A stretch of 13,345 nt of DNA from Cocleimonas sp. (GCA_023146675.1 JAGLBQ010000084.1:1-13345), one strand, 5' to 3'; shown: positions 1 through 7,800, counted from the stretch's first letter. Made by a program: numbers and translations. The notes: a model not told the origin generated them from the letters alone.

Positions 1-183
1 AAGCTGCCTGCTCGGCAGTGAACTGCAATCATTCTACACTATTATCTAATAAAACAACTAATTAGGCTATATTTCTTATTTTTACCAATGAATTTTTAAC
101 CAATCCTATCTTATTGATTTTATTGTCAATAGTTTGCCTTCTAAAAATAAAGGTATAATTCCTGTTGTTGAAAGAAATTAATA

Positions 184-789
184 TCAACCACGATCAAGCT
201 TACCCTTGCAGCCTTTATACTGCGAAGCATAAGTATTAGCGCGCCATTTTACTTTTTTAGCTGTTTTTCTTAACCACGCTTTTTTACGATAACTTCTGCG
301 CTTATAAGCGCCCCAGCCTTCATGGTAATTTAGATATTGATGTTGGGCGTTAAATCGAGATATTTTATTGATTTTATTGGTTTTATTAATAAACCATCCC
401 ATAAAATCAATCGAGTCTGAAAAACTACTACGACTGGCTAATAGATTATTGGTTTCCGTTTTATAATCATCCCATGTGAGATCAAGTGCCTGAGAGAAGC
501 CATAGGCTGAGCTTTTACGCCCAATAGGAATAATCCAAAAAAGAGTACGCATCGGGGGCGTGGCATTTTGACGAAAAGAGCTTTCCTGAAACATCATCGC
601 CATTGGAACAGTGATGGGAACATTCCATTTTTTGCTAGCTTTCTTGGCGGCACTATACCAATGTTTTTTCTCAGCAAAAATATCACAAATATTATGTGCA
701 TTACGGGGAGGCTGATCGCCTGTTAATAAAGTCCATGCTAGCCACACAACTATGCCGACAAGGGCTATTTCAAAGAAAGTCCGTTTCAT
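184..789 (-). CDS. Membrane-anchored SLT-type lytic transglycosylase-like protein
   Basis: The 201-residue protein has one N-terminal membrane segment (about residues 6-23), so the rest should sit in the periplasm. The body has the lysozyme/SLT layout. The MFQESSF motif supplies the likely catalytic Glu69, AYGFSQALDLTW (95-106) matches the conserved Gly-x-x-Gln strand of the family, and YHEGWGAY (155-162) matches its late Tyr/Gly motif. Two cysteines (35 and 194) bracket the domain and could form a disulfide. By family knowledge such enzymes cleave the MurNAc-GlcNAc bond of peptidoglycan; it most resembles the short single-domain SLT_4-type group. The C-terminal tail is very basic (KRRSYRKK and later). 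The ATG at 789 is the only start that includes the membrane anchor, although no strong Shine-Dalgarno precedes it. It stands alone, with repeat-filled DNA upstream. Fold is fairly certain; the exact substrate is not. Confidence 0.8.
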   Translation of the reverse strand: MKRTFFEIALVGIVVWLAWTLLTGDQPPRNAHNICDIFAEKKHWYSAAKKASKKWNVPITVPMAMMFQESSFRQNATPPMRTLFWIIPIGRKSSAYGFSQALDLTWDDYKTETNNLLASRSSFSDSIDFMGWFINKTNKINKISRFNAQHQYLNYHEGWGAYKRRSYRKKAWLRKTAKKVKWRANTYASQYKGCKGKLDRG

Positions 790-849
790 AAGAAATTTTC
801 TGTATTAGTTTGATTTTAGAAGAAAAAACATCTCACAAAAATTTTTCAA

Positions 850-995
850 CATCCTTCATATGCTAGTTGACAGTTCTGTAGCTCGTATGCAGCCTAAGCG
901 TAATACGGGAGCACGTAGAAATGCGCTATCCCGTATTGCATAAATTTCATACGGGTTACAAAAGTGTAAACAGCTTTTCTGTTTGTTGAAGGATG
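850..995. repeat. 9-bp inverted repeat flanking palindromic element copy A
   Basis: CATCCTTCA at 850-858 is exactly complementary to TGAAGGATG at 987-995. The pair brackets the dispersed element at 867-971, and a small AAACAG/CTGTTT hairpin (968-984) lies just inside the right arm. The arrangement resembles the ends of a small non-autonomous mobile unit. I see no clear target-site duplication, and the relative at 4636-4725 does not carry the same arms, so they could belong to the local site only. Confidence 0.4.
867..971 (+). repeat. Dispersed intergenic palindromic repeat, copy A
   Basis: This ~105 bp non-coding element has an inverted relative at 4636-4725. Its core is a perfect 9-bp inverted repeat, AATACGGGA (902-910) and TCCCGTATT (929-937), with an 18-nt loop. 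Blocks shared with the reverse complement of the other copy are AATGCGCTATCCCGTATT (920-937), AAAAGTGTAAAC (960-971) and the less exact CGTAT..AGC.TAAGC.TAATACGG stretch (885-908). It lies in the 388-bp gap between the transglycosylase and GST genes, which contains repeats and no convincing gene. A REP-like or MITE-like element is the likely identity. Confidence 0.75.
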
Positions 996-1029
996 ACTAT
1001 TTTTTCAATCTTTTGTTGTATTTTGTGAG

Positions 1030-1178
1030 AGTATTTTTGGCATCCTTATTTTCCAGTTGATACTTTATTCCTTGGAATTACTGGCTCTAGTCCTGAGCTG
1101 ATGGTACTTGAGGCTAAAGCCATTGATTCCATAAAGTATAAACTATTTGTTAAAATAGATAAGGATGCCAATATTTTC
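1030..1178. repeat. Long imperfect inverted repeat downstream of the GST gene
   Basis: TTGGCATCCTTAT (1037-1049) and ATAAGGATGCCAA (1159-1171) are perfectly complementary 13-bp arms. The homology continues inward with gaps: TACTTTAT..GGAAT near 1060-1078 against ATTCC-ATAAAGTA near 1126-1139, then GGCTCTAGTCCTGAG against CTTGAGGCTAAAGCC. The whole block is therefore a ~150 bp imperfect palindrome centred near 1104. Its right arm ends at the stop codon of the minus-strand GST gene, so it would be transcribed as a large 3' hairpin. It could be a decayed MITE-like element, a structured 3' end or both. The TTGGCATC arm recurs at 1953-1978. Confidence 0.65.
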
Positions 1179-1828
1179 TACAACGTTAAAAAGCTCTCAG
1201 CTCCTTTCATGCGCATTAGCAAAATATCCTCAAGATCATCAGTCACAGAGTTAATAACCGATTCACGTGCTAATAATTTATCAGACCATGCTTGTAGGTT
1301 TTCTCTGCCATCAAGCAAATCCAGATTATAATGTTTTTTCAAAAAAGCGAGACGCATAAATAAAGGGGCAACGGATATATCAACCATTGAGAAATCATCA
1401 CCATTAAACCAAGGACCGTTGACTTTGATTTTATCCAGTGTGGCTAGCTGATTATTGGCATCAAGAATAACCTCTGCGCCTGCTTCCTTTGTTTTACTCA
1501 TCATGAGCTTAAAGAATGACATATAAAGCGGTGAGGTGAACTCCATCCACGCTCTATTCTGTGCTTTTTCTAATGGGTCACTAGGGTGTAATGATGGTGG
1601 ATTAACTTCATCTAGATATTCACTAATAATGGCAGACTCAAACAGGACTTTGCCGCCTACTTCTAAAATAGGAACTTTCCCTGTTGGTGATAATTCTAAA
1701 AACCACGCAGGTGGCTCATCAAGATTAATATAGGCAATATCAAAATCGATATTTTTTTCTTTTAATAAGATAATACTGCGTTGTACAAAGGGACAGATTT
1801 TAAAACTAATGAGCCTTGGTTTTGCCAT
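1178..1828 (-). CDS. Glutathione S-transferase family protein
   Basis: This 216-residue protein has the usual GST length and order. Residues 1-75 form the thioredoxin-like N-terminal domain, with CPFVQR (12-17) as the first-strand active-site motif. GKVPIL (50-55) contains the cis-proline that contacts the gamma-Glu of glutathione, and ESAIISEYLDE (64-74) is the Glu-Ser glutathione-binding motif. The all-helical C-terminal domain follows (about 88-216), including NGDDFSMVDISVAPLF, the conserved N-capping region. The active-site position is Cys12, not Tyr or Ser, as in omega-, beta- and SspA-like members, which suggests thiol-transfer or reductase chemistry or a regulatory role. AGGA about 10 nt before the ATG supports the start. 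It is unlikely to be SspA itself because it lacks the usual sspB neighbour. The substrate is unknown. Confidence 0.88.
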   Translation of the reverse strand: MAKPRLISFKICPFVQRSIILLKEKNIDFDIAYINLDEPPAWFLELSPTGKVPILEVGGKVLFESAIISEYLDEVNPPSLHPSDPLEKAQNRAWMEFTSPLYMSFFKLMMSKTKEAGAEVILDANNQLATLDKIKVNGPWFNGDDFSMVDISVAPLFMRLAFLKKHYNLDLLDGRENLQAWSDKLLARESVINSVTDDLEDILLMRMKGAESFLTL

Positions 1829-1952
1829 TGATAATATTTCCTAGTGGTTTTTATGGACGATAGAAGGCGGGGATTTTGGTATGGACGGTTCGGGTTGTCA
1901 ATTATAAATGTCTAATTGCCCTTTTTTATGTACCGATTTTATGAAAGGATTT

Positions 1953-1978
1953 ATTGGCATCTGTCAAAGGATGCCAAT
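1953..1978. repeat. Hairpin sharing the TTGGCATC arm with the 1030-1178 repeat
   Basis: ATTGGCATC (1953-1961) and GATGCCAAT (1970-1978) form a perfect 9-bp stem with an 8-nt loop. It lies in the 238-bp gap between the ends of hemN and the start of the GST gene, both on the minus strand. It could end hemN transcription, but no uridine run follows the stem. The arm sequence matches the arms at 1037-1049 and 1159-1171, so the GST gene is flanked on both sides by related palindromes. Confidence 0.6.
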
Positions 1979-2066
1979 TTATTACACAATAACGCTTATC
2001 AAAAAGCTAGCTTAAAGAGGTGGATTGATAATTTTGTATTTTTAGCACATCTAAATATTAGCCAAA

Positions 2067-3449
2067 CTATATCGCTTTAGAAAACTGCTGCTTACTCGTT
2101 TGGTTACGCTGATAAGCATCAAATACCATGCAAATATTACGAATCAATAAACGCCCTGTGGCAGTGACGATTATTTTATCATCATCCAGTGTTAATAAAT
2201 CATCATCAGCCATTTGTTTTAATTCTTTTAGCTCCACCGAAAAATATTGTGCAAAGTTAAGTCCAAACTTATCTTCTATGCTATGAATATCAAGTTTAAA
2301 ATGGCAACTTAATTGCTGGATAATCTGATGGCGAATGAGGTCTTCGCCGGTTGATGCTACGCCGCGAATAATGGGCAAATGTCCTTTATCAATTTGCTCG
2401 TAATAACCATCAATCCCTTTATCATTCTGGCTATAAGCATTGTCAACTTTACTGATCGCACTCACTCCCATTGCAACTAAGTCACACTCTGCATGGGTAG
2501 TATAGCCTTGAAAGTTGCGGTGTAATGATCCTTGTTGCTGTGCTTTGGCTAATTCATCATCGGGTTTGGCGAAATGATCCATGCCAATATAGACATAACC
2601 CGCATCTGTAAGCGCTTGAATGCCTTGTTGCAGGATAATGAGTTTATCTTCTGCCTGAGGTAGCTCATCGACATTAATGCGACGTTGTGGTTTAAAGAGG
2701 TGCGGCAGGTGCGCGTAGTTGAAGATTGAAAGGCGGTCTGGGGATAACTCAATGACGCGTTGCAAGGTTTTGGCAAAGCCTTCAACTGTTTGTAAGGGTA
2801 ATCCGTAAATTAGGTCTATACTAATGGAATGCGCGTTATTGTTTCTACAGGCATCAATAATGGCTTTGGTTTCTTCAATGGGTTGCACGCGGTTAACAGC
2901 AATTTGTACTTGCTTGTCAACATCCTGAACGCCAAGACTAAAGCGGTTAAAGCCTACTTCACGTAATAGTTTAATGGTTTCTTGGCTAACGCTTCGGGGG
3001 TCAATTTCAATGGAGTAATCGCCACTATCATCTTCTAATAAATTAAAAGATTTGCGGGTGTATGCCATTAAGTCGGCAATCTGTTGATGATTTAAAAAAG
3101 TGGGTGTACCACCACCCCAGTGTAGTTGCTCAACAACACGTGATTTATCAAATAACTTGGCCTGAATATCTATTTCCCGATATAAATACTCAAGGTAGGT
3201 GCCTGCTTTGGAATAATCTTTGGTGGCTATTTTATTGCAAGCACAGTAAAAGCAAATGGTGTCACAAAAGGGGATATGAAAATAAAGAGATAGCGGTGTA
3301 GACTGTTTAGTGTTGCTGCTCGCAGCATGGTGCAGATAATTAGCTTCAGAAAAATCAGAAGTAAAGGCAACCGCCGTTGGATAAGATGTATAGCGCGGGG
3401 CGGTGGTGTTATAGCGTTTTATTTTTTCTGCATCGAATTTTATTTTCAT
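2067..3449 (-). CDS. hemN: Oxygen-independent coproporphyrinogen III oxidase (dehydrogenase) HemN
   Basis: This cytoplasmic radical-SAM enzyme oxidatively decarboxylates coproporphyrinogen III to protoporphyrinogen IX without oxygen, completing heme synthesis in low oxygen. The 460 residues compare with 457 in E. coli HemN. The 4Fe-4S/SAM motif is CDTICFYCAC, with Cys62, Cys66, Cys69 and Cys71 at the same positions as in E. coli, and Tyr56 is also kept. HWGGGTPT (110-117) is the glycine-rich SAM-binding motif, and IEIDPR (148-152) continues the barrel. The N-terminal PRYTSYPTA and the C-terminal HemN domain (about 370-450) distinguish true HemN from HemW-like proteins. The ATG is preceded by an AGAGAG ribosome site. 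The upstream FNR/ANR box and a well-spaced -10 suggest induction when oxygen is low. Confidence 0.97.
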   Translation of the reverse strand: MKIKFDAEKIKRYNTTAPRYTSYPTAVAFTSDFSEANYLHHAASSNTKQSTPLSLYFHIPFCDTICFYCACNKIATKDYSKAGTYLEYLYREIDIQAKLFDKSRVVEQLHWGGGTPTFLNHQQIADLMAYTRKSFNLLEDDSGDYSIEIDPRSVSQETIKLLREVGFNRFSLGVQDVDKQVQIAVNRVQPIEETKAIIDACRNNNAHSISIDLIYGLPLQTVEGFAKTLQRVIELSPDRLSIFNYAHLPHLFKPQRRINVDELPQAEDKLIILQQGIQALTDAGYVYIGMDHFAKPDDELAKAQQQGSLHRNFQGYTTHAECDLVAMGVSAISKVDNAYSQNDKGIDGYYEQIDKGHLPIIRGVASTGEDLIRHQIIQQLSCHFKLDIHSIEDKFGLNFAQYFSVELKELKQMADDDLLTLDDDKIIVTATGRLLIRNICMVFDAYQRNQTSKQQFSKAI

Positions 3450-3484
3450 TAGGCTCTCTTTCTGCGGGTCGTTTGCGGTAAGCT

Positions 3485-3490
3485 ATGATA
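3485..3490 (-). promoter_or_regulatory. Candidate -10 box of the hemN promoter
   Basis: TATCAT on the minus strand matches the sigma-70 -10 consensus at five of six bases. It would start transcription near 3478, giving a ~30-nt leader before the hemN ATG. That start puts the centre of the FNR-like box at about -41.5 to -42.5, the position typical of class II FNR-activated promoters. No good -35 is needed in that promoter type, and none is obvious. Confidence 0.5.
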
Positions 3491-3513
3491 GTTGTTAGGC
3501 GGTTGTTTTAGCA

Positions 3514-3527
3514 TTGATGTCTGTCAA
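3514..3527. promoter_or_regulatory. FNR/ANR-type operator between hemN and a small plus-strand ORF
   Basis: TTGATGTCTGTCAA matches nine of the ten fixed bases of the FNR/ANR consensus TTGAT-N4-ATCAA and is nearly symmetric. The box lies upstream of hemN, a gene commonly activated by FNR/ANR/Dnr regulators in gammaproteobacteria. Because the site is symmetric it could also act on the plus-strand promoter that would serve the 20-codon ORF at 3593. Plus-strand TATACT at 3543-3548 would place the box nearer -34.5, which fits repression better than activation there. Confidence 0.7.
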
Positions 3528-3592
3528 AATATTTATACCCTTTATACTGAAGTGATGGGTATGTTTGTCAATATGTATTAGGAGGTGTTGCT

Positions 3593-3655
3593 TTGAAAAA
3601 TATAAAGATTAGCTTGGGTTTTCTGGCTTTTTTAGTGATGGCATATTTTGCCTAG
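3593..3655 (+). CDS. Possible 20-residue single-pass membrane peptide (TTG start)
   Basis: A consensus AGGAGG (3580-3585) sits 7 nt before a TTG codon. It opens a 20-codon frame ending in TAG, with product MKNIKISLGFLAFLVMAYFA. The peptide has two lysines at the N-terminus followed by an unbroken hydrophobic run, the pattern of a small inner-membrane peptide or a bare signal sequence. No other frame extends it, so if it is a truncated gene nothing recognisable of the rest remains. It diverges from hemN across the FNR-like box. The strong ribosome site is the main reason to list it; I do not recognise a family. Confidence 0.35.
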   Translation: MKNIKISLGFLAFLVMAYFA

Positions 3656-3790
3656 TAACGCGACTAGACCTGTATTAAGGTTTCATTATGTTCTATGCCT
3701 TATACTTTCAAAGAGTTTGCATGTATCTAACCGTAAAGTAACCAATCTGTTAGGTACTATGCTATTAGGGGAATTTAGAGGAAAAAGATA

Positions 3791-4597
3791 ATGAGCGATT
3801 TTATTAATTCAGTGTTAAGTAATGAAACTATTAATACTGCTGTCAACTATGTCAGTGATTCTTTTATGAGTATTTTTATCCTAGGTGTGTTAACAGGTTG
3901 GCTAATAGAGTGGATATTTTATAATTTATTCTGGAAGCAACGTAAAAATAAAGATATAGCTGAAAAAGTAGTTAAGGAGAATAAAGAGCCTGAGAAAGTG
4001 GATACATCAGCTGAGGATAAGCAGGATAAGCAACAATCTGCTGAGAGTAACACTAAGGTATCTGATGAGAAACAGGCTGCACAGGAAGATACAGATTCAA
4101 AAGATGAATTAGTAAAGCAGAAGGTAGAGCAACAGGTTAAAGATGTAAAAGAAGAACGAACAGAGAACAAAATAGAAAAAGATCAAATGGAAATGCCTGA
4201 AAATACATCAGTAGAGCAAGAGACTAAAAAAGTTAAAGAGAAGCAAAAAACACAGCAGGATGTAGAATCAAAAGATAAGAAAGCAAGTAGTAATAATAAG
4301 GAAGAAAAAGCAAAGCCAGCAAAAAAAGCATCAAAACCTACTAAAGCAGATGATTTTACTAAGTTATATGGTGTTGGGCCTAGCATTGCTAAAAGTTTGA
4401 AGAAAATTGAGATAGACTCGTTTAAGCAACTGAGTGAATTAAGTGCAGATGTATTAGTTGAAAAATTAATTGCTAATGGCGCTAATGTTGTTAATAAAAG
4501 TGCAGTAGGGTCGTGGGCTGAACAAGCAAAACTTGCAAATGCTGGTGACTTTGATGGCTTAAAAGCATTTCAGAAGGAGTTAAAAAAGCTTAATTAA
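3791..4597 (+). CDS. Membrane-anchored protein with charged linker and C-terminal helix-hairpin-helix domain
   Basis: This 268-residue protein has three parts. One membrane segment lies at about residues 24-48 (SFMSIFILGVLTGWLIEWIF). A long low-complexity linker rich in Lys, Glu and Gln follows (about 50-185) and is likely extended or coiled-coil. A C-terminal globular domain (about 187-268) contains DDFTKLYGVGPSIAKSLKKI, a helix-hairpin-helix of the DUF4332-like or flap-endonuclease-like type. The positive residues after the membrane segment suggest that the linker and the HhH domain face the cytoplasm. HhH domains bind DNA non-specifically or mediate protein contacts; no nuclease residues are visible. 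Proteins of this shape have been misnamed as ribosomal protein L21 homologues. AGAGG 9 nt before the ATG supports the start. It stands alone, and its biological role is unknown. Confidence 0.72.
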   Translation: MSDFINSVLSNETINTAVNYVSDSFMSIFILGVLTGWLIEWIFYNLFWKQRKNKDIAEKVVKENKEPEKVDTSAEDKQDKQQSAESNTKVSDEKQAAQEDTDSKDELVKQKVEQQVKDVKEERTENKIEKDQMEMPENTSVEQETKKVKEKQKTQQDVESKDKKASSNNKEEKAKPAKKASKPTKADDFTKLYGVGPSIAKSLKKIEIDSFKQLSELSADVLVEKLIANGANVVNKSAVGSWAEQAKLANAGDFDGLKAFQKELKKLN

Positions 4598-4635
4598 TTC
4601 TCTATAGCTTTTGGGGTAAGATAGTCTGGGTGGGA

Positions 4636-4725
4636 GTTTACACTTTTATAGCGACGTAATACGGGATAGCGCATTGCTATGACCTTCCGTATTATGCTTA
4701 AGCTATATACGGGAAAAACTGACAA
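4636..4725 (-). repeat. Dispersed intergenic palindromic repeat, copy B
   Basis: This is the relative of copy A (867-971) in opposite orientation, ~90 bp long. It begins with GTTTACACTTTT (4636-4647) and holds AATACGGGATAGCGCATT (4658-4675). The core stem is AATACGGGA (4658-4666) against TTCCGTATT (4685-4693) with one G-T mismatch, and an inner TAGC/GCTA stem is nested inside. Compared with copy A it lacks about a dozen bases near one end. It lies between the HhH gene and the aas-like fusion gene and could attenuate read-through between them. Confidence 0.75.
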
Positions 4726-4750
4726 ATAAAAGATGCCGAATATCTTTTAT
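4726..4750. other. 9-bp stem-loop next to repeat copy B
   Basis: ATAAAAGAT (4726-4734) and ATCTTTTAT (4742-4750) pair perfectly around the loop GCCGAAT. It directly abuts repeat copy B and is followed by a run of A, not T. On the plus strand it therefore does not look like a classic terminator; read on the minus strand the stem would be preceded, not followed, by the T run. Confidence 0.5.
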
Positions 4751-4757
4751 CAAAAAA

Positions 4758-4787
4758 AAGGGTAACTTTATTTCTTTAAAGTCCCTT
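4758..4787 (+). promoter_or_regulatory. Hairpin upstream of the aas-like fusion gene
   Basis: AAGGG-TA-ACTTTA (4758-4770) pairs with TAAAGT-CCCTT (4777-4787), giving 11 base pairs with a two-base bulge and a 6-nt loop. It ends ~50 nt before the start codon. The following TTATAAATTATAAA stretch could hold a -10 element but has no convincing -35. It might be a leader structure or the end of the upstream transcript; sequence alone does not decide. Confidence 0.35.
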
Positions 4788-4838
4788 ACTTATAAATTAT
4801 AAAAACAAGAAATATTTACTTAATTTAAGGATAACTAA

Positions 4839-7800
4839 ATGAAAAACCCATTAAAAATAATTGGCTTATTTACCTATTTAATGGTCGTTTTTCTCAACGC
4901 CTTTGTTGATATTGGACATAAAATAATAATCCAAAATACCATCTTTAAGACCTATGATGGACAAGAGCAAATTATCTTTACCGCAATTGTCAATGCCTTG
5001 ATCTTGCTCCCCTTTATTATGCTATTTACACCATCTGGGTATATTGCAGATAAATATCCAAAAAATATGGTTATGCGTTTAAGTGCTTGGTTTGCACTGG
5101 GAATTACCTTGTTAATCACCTTGAGCTATTACCAAGGTTGGTTCTGGTTTGGTTTTAGCATGACCTTCTTACTTGCTTTGCAAAGCGCTCTTTATTCTCC
5201 TGCAAAGTATGGTTTTATCAAAGAGCTAGTAGGCGAGCGTCGTTTGGTGCAAGGTAATGCCGCAGTGCAAGCGGTCACCATGTTTTCAATTCTTGCTGCA
5301 ACTTTCTTTTTCTCGCTTTTATTTGAATGGTTATTAGCAGACGTTACATGGGAAAATAAAAATGCATTGCTAACCTCTATTGCACCTTTGGGTTGGGTAT
5401 TGGTTGGGTTAACCTTGGTTGAAGTTTTCTATGCCTATCGCTTACCCGAGAAAAAGCCTGTTAATACAAAAATGCGCTTTCAGTGGAATGATTATCGCAA
5501 AGGTAAAACGCAATTACGCAATCTACGTATCGTTTATCGCCATCCTTATATCTGGTTATCCATTCTGGGTTTATCAATGTTCTGGGCAATATCCCAAGTA
5601 ATGTTGGCAATCTATCCTGAGTTTGCTAAATCACAGCTTATGATGACTAATACTGCTGAGGTGCAGGGCTTAATGGCGTTGGCAGGGATAGGTATTATGA
5701 TAGGTTCCTTTATTGCAGGAAAACTATCACGCAATCATATTGAAACAGGGCTGATTCCTGTCGGTGCAATTGGTATCACACTGGCTTTGGCATTTTTTGT
5801 GATGGTTGATTCCATTTTATTACAAGGTCTTAATTTCTTGTTTTTAGGTGTCATGGGGGGCTTTTTTGTGGTGCCTTTAAATGCATTGATTCAATATCAT
5901 GCCAACGATGCACAACTCGGGCGCGTACTTGCCTCTAATAATTTAATTCAGAATATTGCAATGCTAAGCTTTTTGGTTATCACTGTTTCTGTGGCAATTG
6001 CTGGTGTTAGTAGTATTAATATTATCTGGTTACTCGTTTTGGTTGCACTGGCAGGCACGATATACACTATTTTTAAAATGCCAGAATCTCTGCTGAGCTT
6101 TATTCTGAATCGTCTTTTTGCTGCACGTTATAACATGACTATTTTGGGCGTTGAAAAAGTTCCAAAATCAGGGGGTATATTGCTATTAGGCAATCATATT
6201 AGCTGGATAGATTGGGCATTAGTACAAATAGCAAGTCCTAGAAAACTACATTTTGTGATCGAACGTGCCTATTATGAGCGTTGGTATTTAAAAGGCTTTT
6301 TAGACTTATTTGGTGCTGTTCCTATAAATAGTGGTGGTGCTGCCTCTTCATTAGAGACAATTAATGGCTTGCTCAAACAAGGTAAAGCTGTTTGCCTCTT
6401 TCCAGAAGGAGCAATTAGTCGCACAGGTCAGTTAGGCGAATTTAAACGCGGTTATGAGCGTGCAATTAAAGATACGAAAGCAAAAATCATCCCCTTTTAC
6501 CTGCATGGTTTATGGGGGAGTCGTCTTTCACGCTCAACCCGTTTTTTTAGAAAAAACCGTCAATCTGGGTTTAAGCGTGATGTTATTGTTACTTTTGGTG
6601 ACTCATTGCCTGCAACAACACCCTCCGATGAACTAAAGCGGCATATGTTTGATCTTTCTTTCCGCTCATGGGAGGAATCATCACAGCATATTGAGCCTAT
6701 CCCTGTTCGCTGGTTAAAAACGGCGAAACGGATGAGGTTTCGCTTGGCAGCGACAGATGCTACAGGACAGCCGCTCAATAATTTTAAATTTATGACTGCT
6801 GTGATTCGGTTTTCATCACTCATAGCACAAAAAAGCCCAGAGCAGAATATTGGTATTTTAGTGCCTGCTAGTGTTGGTGGTGCGATTACTAATATGGCCG
6901 TTTTAACCTTAGGCAAAACGGTCGTGAATTTAAACTTTACCTCTAGCAAAGAGGCAATGCAGGGAGCCGTTAAAAGTGCTGAAATTCAAACAATCTACAC
7001 ATCAAAGAAGTTTCTTAAAAAGCTAGAGCAACGTGGCATCAATATATTAGAGACATTCCCTGAAACTAAGATTCTCTATCTAGAAGACTTCAAAGAAGAA
7101 ATCCCAAAAAGTAACATGTTGATAACATTATTATCGGTGATGTTATTGCCAAGCAAAGTACTGCAATGGATGTATCTTAAGCCGATTGATAAAAATGCCA
7201 CGGCTGCAATTCTATTTTCAAGTGGCAGTGAAGGCACACCTAAGGGGATAGAATTAAGCCATCTAAACCTCGCAACTAATGCGCGTCAGGTCGCTGATTT
7301 ACTCAATATCAGGGAAACTGATGTCCTTATGTCAACCCTGCCAACTTTCCACGCCTTTGGATTGTTAGCGACGACCTTTATGCCATTAACAGAAGGTATT
7401 CCTATTGTCTGCCATCCTGATCCAACCGATGTCGTGGTCATTGCTAAAGCGGCGGCGCGTAATAAAGCAACCTTCTTATTTGGAACCTCAACCTTCCTGC
7501 GCTTATATACTAAAAATAGACGCGTAGAACCTTTGATGTTACAGACATTGCGCATGGTAATAGCAGGCGCTGAACGGCTAAATCCTGATATTCGAGACGC
7601 CTTTAGAGCAAAGTTTGATATTACTATTTTAGAAGGTTATGGCGCGACTGAAACGTCACCCGTTGCGAGTGTTAATATCCCTGATGAGCTGGATACAACG
7701 TATTGGAAAGTACAGTTAGGTAATACGCCTGGAACCGTTGGAATGCCCTTATTAGGCACAAGTATCCGCATTGTTGACCCTGATTCTATGCAACAATTAG

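Noticed and set aside
1..30. CTGCC/GGCAG stem near the left end of the window
   Set aside because: A 5-bp stem with no T run and no gene end visible on its left side; it cannot be called a terminator from this window.
154..159. Perfect TATAAT on the plus strand near the left edge
   Set aside because: No -35 at workable spacing, and it would point into the 3' end of the minus-strand transglycosylase gene; expected by chance in this AT-rich gap.
1101..1331. 76-codon plus-strand frame
   Set aside because: It runs through the palindromic repeat and antisense to the GST gene, without a ribosome site or recognisable protein features.
6560..6949. 129-codon minus-strand frame inside the aas-like gene
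   Set aside because: Antisense shadow of the conserved coding region; its sequence has no protein-like pattern.
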